Source: Rhodobiaceae bacterium | GTDB taxonomy: Bacteria; Pseudomonadota; Alphaproteobacteria; Parvibaculales; Parvibaculaceae | NCBI GenBank assembly: GCA_027352645.1 | Contig: DAIEIL010000162.1 | Span: 1-17,429 of the forward strand | Reading direction: 5' to 3' | DNA length: 17,429 bases | Shown here: positions 14,266 through 17,429 of the stretch, one piece after another | Numbering within the stretch: position 1 is the first letter of the stretch | How the letters are laid out: each line of letters starts with the position of its first letter | Translations under genes and position numbers: made by a program | Notes under the pieces: generated by a model | What the model was told of the DNA's origin: nothing | Databases searched by the model: none | What the model saw: the letters and a program-made list of their open reading frames with translations, nothing else

Positions 14266-14907
14266 TTAGTTGGGGCTTTGCGTCGCCACCAGAAGCGAAG
14301 TCTTCTGCAACAGATTGTCCCCGGTCGGATTCTGCAAGCTGGCGCTTTCTATCTCGGCAGCCTGCTCGCTAAACGCGGTCTTGACTTCGTCGAGGCCGGA
14401 AATATCGACCTGCGCGATGATCTTGCCCGCGACCTCCACCATGTCCGGCCTGTCCTTCAGGCTGGCGACTGCAATCGCGAGGCCCTTGCCCGCCGCAGCG
14501 CGATTGCCCACGCCGAAATACTTCGCAACCGAAATGACATTCGCTGAAAGCGAATCGGCGCCGGTTCCGCCATCGGCGACAACCTGTCCGATAGCCTTCG
14601 CGAGCGCGTCAGGCGTGATGAAGGCGACGCTGTCGATCGCACCGGCAACCGAGGCGAGCACGACCGGGGAGGCGCCGCCGAGCGAGGCCACCACCTTTGC
14701 TGCGGTTGTTGCCGGATCGGCGGCATTCGAAATGAGGGATGCGAATGCCGCCTGGAGCGCCACACCGCCATCCACATCGGCCGCATGCGCCGTAATGATC
14801 TGCTGCACATCGTCGGAAAGGGCTGCATGGGCCGGCGCCGTGATCGACTGGCTGCCCCCAATGATCGACAGCGTCAGAATAGCCGCTCCAAGCCAACGAT
14901 TTTTCAT
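14266..14907 (-). CDS. Secreted helical protein of unknown function in the export cluster
   Basis: A 213-residue protein with a clear Sec signal (MKNRWLGAAILTLSIIGG, cleavage after AHA at 26-28). The mature part is almost entirely Ala/Val/Ser-rich helix with repeated small-residue segments (AAKVVASLGGASPVVLASVAGAI, split by SPVV at about 80-83; ALAKAIGQVVADGG; GKGLAIAVASLKDRP) and no cysteine after cleavage. I recognise no family. AGGGG lies four bases before the ATG. Placement between the OPX lipoprotein and the outer-membrane barrel suggests a periplasmic or secreted part of the export system, which is inference. Its leader carries an 8-bp inverted repeat. Confidence 0.72.
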   Translation of the reverse strand: MKNRWLGAAILTLSIIGGSQSITAPAHAALSDDVQQIITAHAADVDGGVALQAAFASLISNAADPATTAAKVVASLGGASPVVLASVAGAIDSVAFITPDALAKAIGQVVADGGTGADSLSANVISVAKYFGVGNRAAAGKGLAIAVASLKDRPDMVEVAGKIIAQVDISGLDEVKTAFSEQAAEIESASLQNPTGDNLLQKTSLLVATQSPN

Positions 14908-14934
14908 TTTCCCCTCACATCCACCGACGCCACC

Positions 14935-14956
14935 TCATTGCTTGCGCCAGCAATGA
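14935..14956. repeat. Inverted repeat in the leader of the secreted helical protein
   Basis: Perfect 8-bp arms TCATTGCT (14935-14942) and AGCAATGA (14949-14956) with loop TGCGCC. It lies 28-49 bp before the start codon of the 14907 gene, inside a 233-bp gap between genes. It is not followed by a T-run on either strand, so it is more likely an operator or an mRNA leader hairpin than a terminator. Confidence 0.5.
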
Positions 14957-15140
14957 AACCACCATTTTTACTAATATCACAGCCGCACCGCCCACAAAAG
15001 TTGGCGAACTACGATTAGGCCTCTGCAACCTCAAGTTTTTTGCTACGCAGCATTTTTTTGCCGGCCTGTGCCCCGAAGGCATCAGAACCAATCACGCAGA
15101 TGAGCCGCGGGGAGACATATTTTTATCAAAAATCTCGAGC

Positions 15141-15755
15141 TCAGAAAAAGCGTTCCGGCACCCGAACGACGTCGCCGGGCAACACCTTGACCTGCTGAGA
15201 GGCCGGGTACTGAGCTTCCGGGTTATTGCCGCGTGTGATGTAGACTGAATCATTATTCGCCCGGTAGGTGTAACCGCCGGCGACGGCGATCGCGTTCAGA
15301 ATGGTCATATCGCTCGTATAGGGGTACTGACCCGGCTTCTCGACCTCGCCCATGATGTAGAAGGGCCGGTAATTCAGCACCTCCGCGCTCACCTTCGGGT
15401 TCGTCAGATAGCCCTGCGAGAGCCGATCGCCGACTTCCTTTTCGAATTGTTCGAGCGTAAGCCCTGCCGCCTGCACCTGACCGATCAGAGGCAGGGACAC
15501 TTTGCCCGTGCCCGTCACATCGAATTGGCCCGAAAGGTCGTCCTCGCCGTAAACGATGAGACGCAGCTTGTCGCCCGAGCCCAGAACGTAGGCGACCTCG
15601 GGCCCCATCGCTCCATTCGTGGCGGCGGGCGTCGACGCTGAAGATGGAGGCCGGCTCGCGCCGGAGGTCGCGCAGGCCGCAAGCGCCAACATTCCCGCAG
15701 CCATCGCGATTTTCAGAACAGATCGACGAACCAGATGCGCGACTGCAAGTTTCAT
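15141..15755 (-). CDS. Polysaccharide export lipoprotein (short OPX, Wza/GumB-like)
   Basis: A 204-residue lipoprotein with signal peptide and lipobox LAAC (Cys28), so it is lipid-anchored in the periplasm. A linker rich in Ser/Ala/Pro (30-50) is followed by the polysaccharide export domain (about 53-127; YVLGSGDKLRLIVYGEDDLSG split at 65/66, and LPLIGQVQAAGLTLEQFE) and one SLBB domain (about 131-180; FYIMGEVEKPGQYPY). It ends soon after (PGDVVRVPERFF), with no C-terminal amphipathic helix of the Wza kind. It is GumB-sized and should need a separate outer-membrane barrel, which the cluster supplies. I use the ATG at 15753-15755 with GAGG upstream; the ATG ten codons earlier has no ribosome site. 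It is 69 bp downstream of the metallophosphoesterase. Confidence 0.9.
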   Translation of the reverse strand: MKLAVAHLVRRSVLKIAMAAGMLALAACATSGASRPPSSASTPAATNGAMGPEVAYVLGSGDKLRLIVYGEDDLSGQFDVTGTGKVSLPLIGQVQAAGLTLEQFEKEVGDRLSQGYLTNPKVSAEVLNYRPFYIMGEVEKPGQYPYTSDMTILNAIAVAGGYTYRANNDSVYITRGNNPEAQYPASQQVKVLPGDVVRVPERFF

Positions 15756-15824
15756 TTGCCCAACCTCGACTTCGTTTCCGGCCATTTCACAAAAAACAAT
15801 TTCAGAATACTCACGATGCGTCGC

Positions 15825-16640
15825 CTACTCGGCAGCCGTTCCCGCGCTGGCCATCATCATGACATCCGCGGTCTGAATGACACGCGCCTCCCGCCCCTCG
15901 AGAGCGAGGCACGACAGAACATTGGTCATATAGGCTCCGGTGTCTATCCCGATCCGATTACGGCGGAAGACCGGATTCTCCTTGGGAGTGTGACCATGGA
16001 CGATCATTTTTCCGAACCACATGTCGGATTGGAGAAACTTGTCGCGAATCCACAACAAATCGTCCTCGACCTGCCGCGAGAGGCTGATGCCGGGCGCCAC
16101 GCCCGCATGAACGAAAAAGTAATCGCCGATCTCGGCGGAGAGCTGCAGCGTCTCCAGAAAGCGCCGATGAGCGGTCGGCAGAACCCTGTGCAGATGCTCC
16201 CGCGCGCGCTCGAAATCATCGGGATTGTCGCTCAGCGTCAGCTCGGTGATGCCATAAGAATGGAGCGTCTCAAGCCCGCCATAATATTTCCAGGTGCGCC
16301 CGAAATTCGCGTCACGCAGAAATTCGAGCATTGCAGCTTCATGATTGCCCTTCAGATAGATCATCTCGAAGCCGGCAAGCGGATGCGACGTCAGGCGGTC
16401 CAGCACCTGCTTCGACTGCAAACCGCGGTCGACGTAGTCGCCGAGGAAAACAATGATGTTGCGCGCGGGCGGACGCGCATGGGCATCTGCCGCGATCCGC
16501 TGGAGCATGTTGACGAGCAGATCGTCCCGGCCATGGACATCGCCTATGGCATAGACCCTCAACCCGTCGGGAATTGCCGCCGGCTTGCGCTCGGCAGCTC
16601 CCACCGCTTCGCGGACTCGTTTTACGATCCCACCAAACAC
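15825..16640 (-). CDS. Metallophosphoesterase (PPP-type, ApaH/PrpA-like)
   Basis: A 271-residue calcineurin-like phosphoesterase with all metal-binding motifs: GDVHG (33-37), GDYVDRG (67-73), GNHE (98-101), HAG (178-180) and HGHTP (215-219). This order and the tight GDYVDRG motif fit the PPP serine/threonine phosphatase or diadenosine-tetraphosphatase group. It has no signal peptide and is cytoplasmic. It starts with GTG; AGG lies eight bases upstream. It precedes the OPX gene on the same strand and similar phosphoesterases often sit beside polysaccharide loci, but its substrate is not known. It is not a low-molecular-weight tyrosine phosphatase, the usual partner of BY-kinases. Confidence 0.87.
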   Translation of the reverse strand: MFGGIVKRVREAVGAAERKPAAIPDGLRVYAIGDVHGRDDLLVNMLQRIAADAHARPPARNIIVFLGDYVDRGLQSKQVLDRLTSHPLAGFEMIYLKGNHEAAMLEFLRDANFGRTWKYYGGLETLHSYGITELTLSDNPDDFERAREHLHRVLPTAHRRFLETLQLSAEIGDYFFVHAGVAPGISLSRQVEDDLLWIRDKFLQSDMWFGKMIVHGHTPKENPVFRRNRIGIDTGAYMTNVLSCLALEGREARVIQTADVMMMASAGTAAE

Positions 16641-16895
16641 GTTAAGACCTGGACTTTCGTGTCATCCGAAGAACAATCCGGCGCCGGTCAGCGAGCGCGG
16701 CCCTGCACGCCCCGAAGCAACCATCGACGCATTCTATACCGCCCACGCGCAGCGACCAAAGCGCCATGGCCCGCCGGGCGGGGGGCGCCGCTTCATAAGG
16801 CAACGCCATTGACCAAAAATCTGTTAAACTGACGCGCATCATACCCGTGGTGGTTCAATCGCCCGTGCACTGCAGTCAACTCCTAAGGCCCTCCC
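16641..16895. other. Divergent intergenic region between the metallophosphoesterase and kdsD
   Basis: No gene is supported here. The plus strand has TTGACC at 16809-16814 but no fitting -10 hexamer 16-18 bp later. TAAGG at 16884-16888 is the kdsD ribosome site. Promoters for both flanking genes must lie in this stretch, but I cannot place them. Confidence 0.4.
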
Positions 16896-17429
16896 TTGTC
16901 ATCCGTAAATAAATCCAGCGAGCCCACAACCTCCAGCCATCTGGCTTCGGCGCGGCGTACCCTCGAGCTCGAAATGGCCGGCCTCAATGCGCTGGCCGCA
17001 TCGCTCGACAGCGCCTTTTCCGAAGCGGTCGACCTTCTCTATGCCGTCAAGGGTCGCATCGTGGTGACAGGCATGGGCAAGAGCGGGCATATCGGGCGCA
17101 AGATCGCCGCGACGCTCGCCTCCACCGGCGCGCCCGCCCAGTTCGTCCATCCCGGCGAGGCGAGCCACGGCGATCTCGGCATGATCACACGCGACGACGC
17201 GATCCTCGCGCTCTCCTGGTCGGGCGAGTCCGCCGAACTCCTCAGCATCATTTCCTATGCCAAGCGTTTCGCCATTCCCCTCGTCGCCATCACGGCAGAG
17301 GCGAAAAGCGCTCTCGCCCGGGCAGCGGATATTGCGCTCATCCTGCCCAAGGCCGAGGAGGCCTGCTCCAACACCAATGCGCCAACGACATCGACGACCA
17401 TGCAGCTTGCGCTTGGCGACGCGCTGGCC
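16896..17429 (+). CDS. kdsD: Arabinose-5-phosphate isomerase (KdsD/KpsF), 5' part
   Basis: The gene runs off the window after 178 codons. It codes for the SIS isomerase domain that converts D-ribulose-5-phosphate to D-arabinose-5-phosphate, the first step to Kdo for lipopolysaccharide or capsule. Visible motifs are VTGMGKSGHIGRKIAATLAS (57-76), FVHPGEASHGDLGM (83-96), SWSGES (107-112) and TNAPTTSTTMQLALGDALA (160-178). The C-terminal CBS pair is expected beyond the window. The start is TTG at 16896, with TAAGG seven bases upstream; an in-frame TAA at 16884-16886 rules out anything earlier, and the next ATG (16974) would cut into the first helix. It is divergent from the export cluster. Confidence 0.9.
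   Translation, partial: MSSVNKSSEPTTSSHLASARRTLELEMAGLNALAASLDSAFSEAVDLLYAVKGRIVVTGMGKSGHIGRKIAATLASTGAPAQFVHPGEASHGDLGMITRDDAILALSWSGESAELLSIISYAKRFAIPLVAITAEAKSALARAADIALILPKAEEACSNTNAPTTSTTMQLALGDALA

Noticed and set aside
15035..15062. Possible rightward terminator: TGCTACGCAGCA followed by seven T
   Set aside because: The stem is only 4 bp and no rightward gene ends nearby. The A/T runs on both sides look like a simple AT-rich spacer.
16642..16842. A leftward 66-residue open frame between the metallophosphoesterase and kdsD, ending just before the phosphoesterase start
   Set aside because: It has no ribosome site, a composition rich in Arg/Ala/Cys without any recognisable fold, and occupies the only space for two divergent promoters. 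I treat it as chance.
1..17429. Mobile element, prophage, CRISPR, toxin-antitoxin or defence system
   Set aside because: I found no transposase, integrase, direct repeat array, attachment-like repeats or paired small toxin/antitoxin genes. Genes are colinear and compositionally even.

Overview
The window is GC-rich, dense in genes and mostly made of ordinary chromosomal genes from an alphaproteobacterium. The gene content points that way (short OPX exporter with a beta-barrel porin, RsbW/STAS partner switching, intracellular PHA depolymerase, 17 kDa-antigen-like secreted protein). A Parvibaculum-like member of the Hyphomicrobiales is my best guess, but it is inference from gene style only. 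I see no rRNA, tRNA, CRISPR array, insertion sequence or integrase.

Region 1 (1-3200), regulation. A winged-helix regulator (258-707) converges on a leftward cassette: an RsbW-type anti-sigma/kinase ATPase, two STAS anti-sigma antagonists, and a small GNAT-like protein. This looks like a partner-switching module. Divergent from it is a GPP34/GOLPH3-family protein driven by a near-consensus promoter and closed by a strong terminator.

Region 2 (3200-8900), metabolism. FMN-dependent L-lactate dehydrogenase (leftward) is divergent from an SDR dehydrogenase. A glutathione S-transferase (leftward) is divergent from an intracellular polyhydroxyalkanoate depolymerase, with two inverted repeats between them, one TGC-rich and suggestive of a PHA-responsive repressor. 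A FUSC-type inner-membrane protein converges on phaZ with overlapping stop codons. An 89-residue beta-rich orphan protein follows.

Region 3 (8900-9791), small envelope proteins. A secreted Gly/His-rich protein with a 17 kDa-antigen-like C-terminus has its own terminator. A 36-residue single-pass membrane protein lies beyond it.

Region 4 (16640 down to 9788, all leftward), polysaccharide export. In order of transcription: a metallophosphoesterase, a short OPX lipoprotein, a secreted helical protein of unknown role, an outer-membrane beta-barrel, a Wzz/BY-kinase copolymerase and a membrane-anchored protein. The copolymerase/kinase gene carries an in-frame amber codon directly after its Walker A motif. 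As written, the export machine therefore keeps its chain-length scaffold but loses its tyrosine kinase. No glycosyltransferases, flippase or polymerase are in the window. The window ends inside kdsD, divergent from the export genes.

The most notable points are the amber interruption of the kinase, the class-3-like OPX plus beta-barrel pairing with an unknown secreted partner, the partner-switch/GPP34 neighbourhood and the operator-like repeats before phaZ. I do not see a clearly new defence or mobile system.
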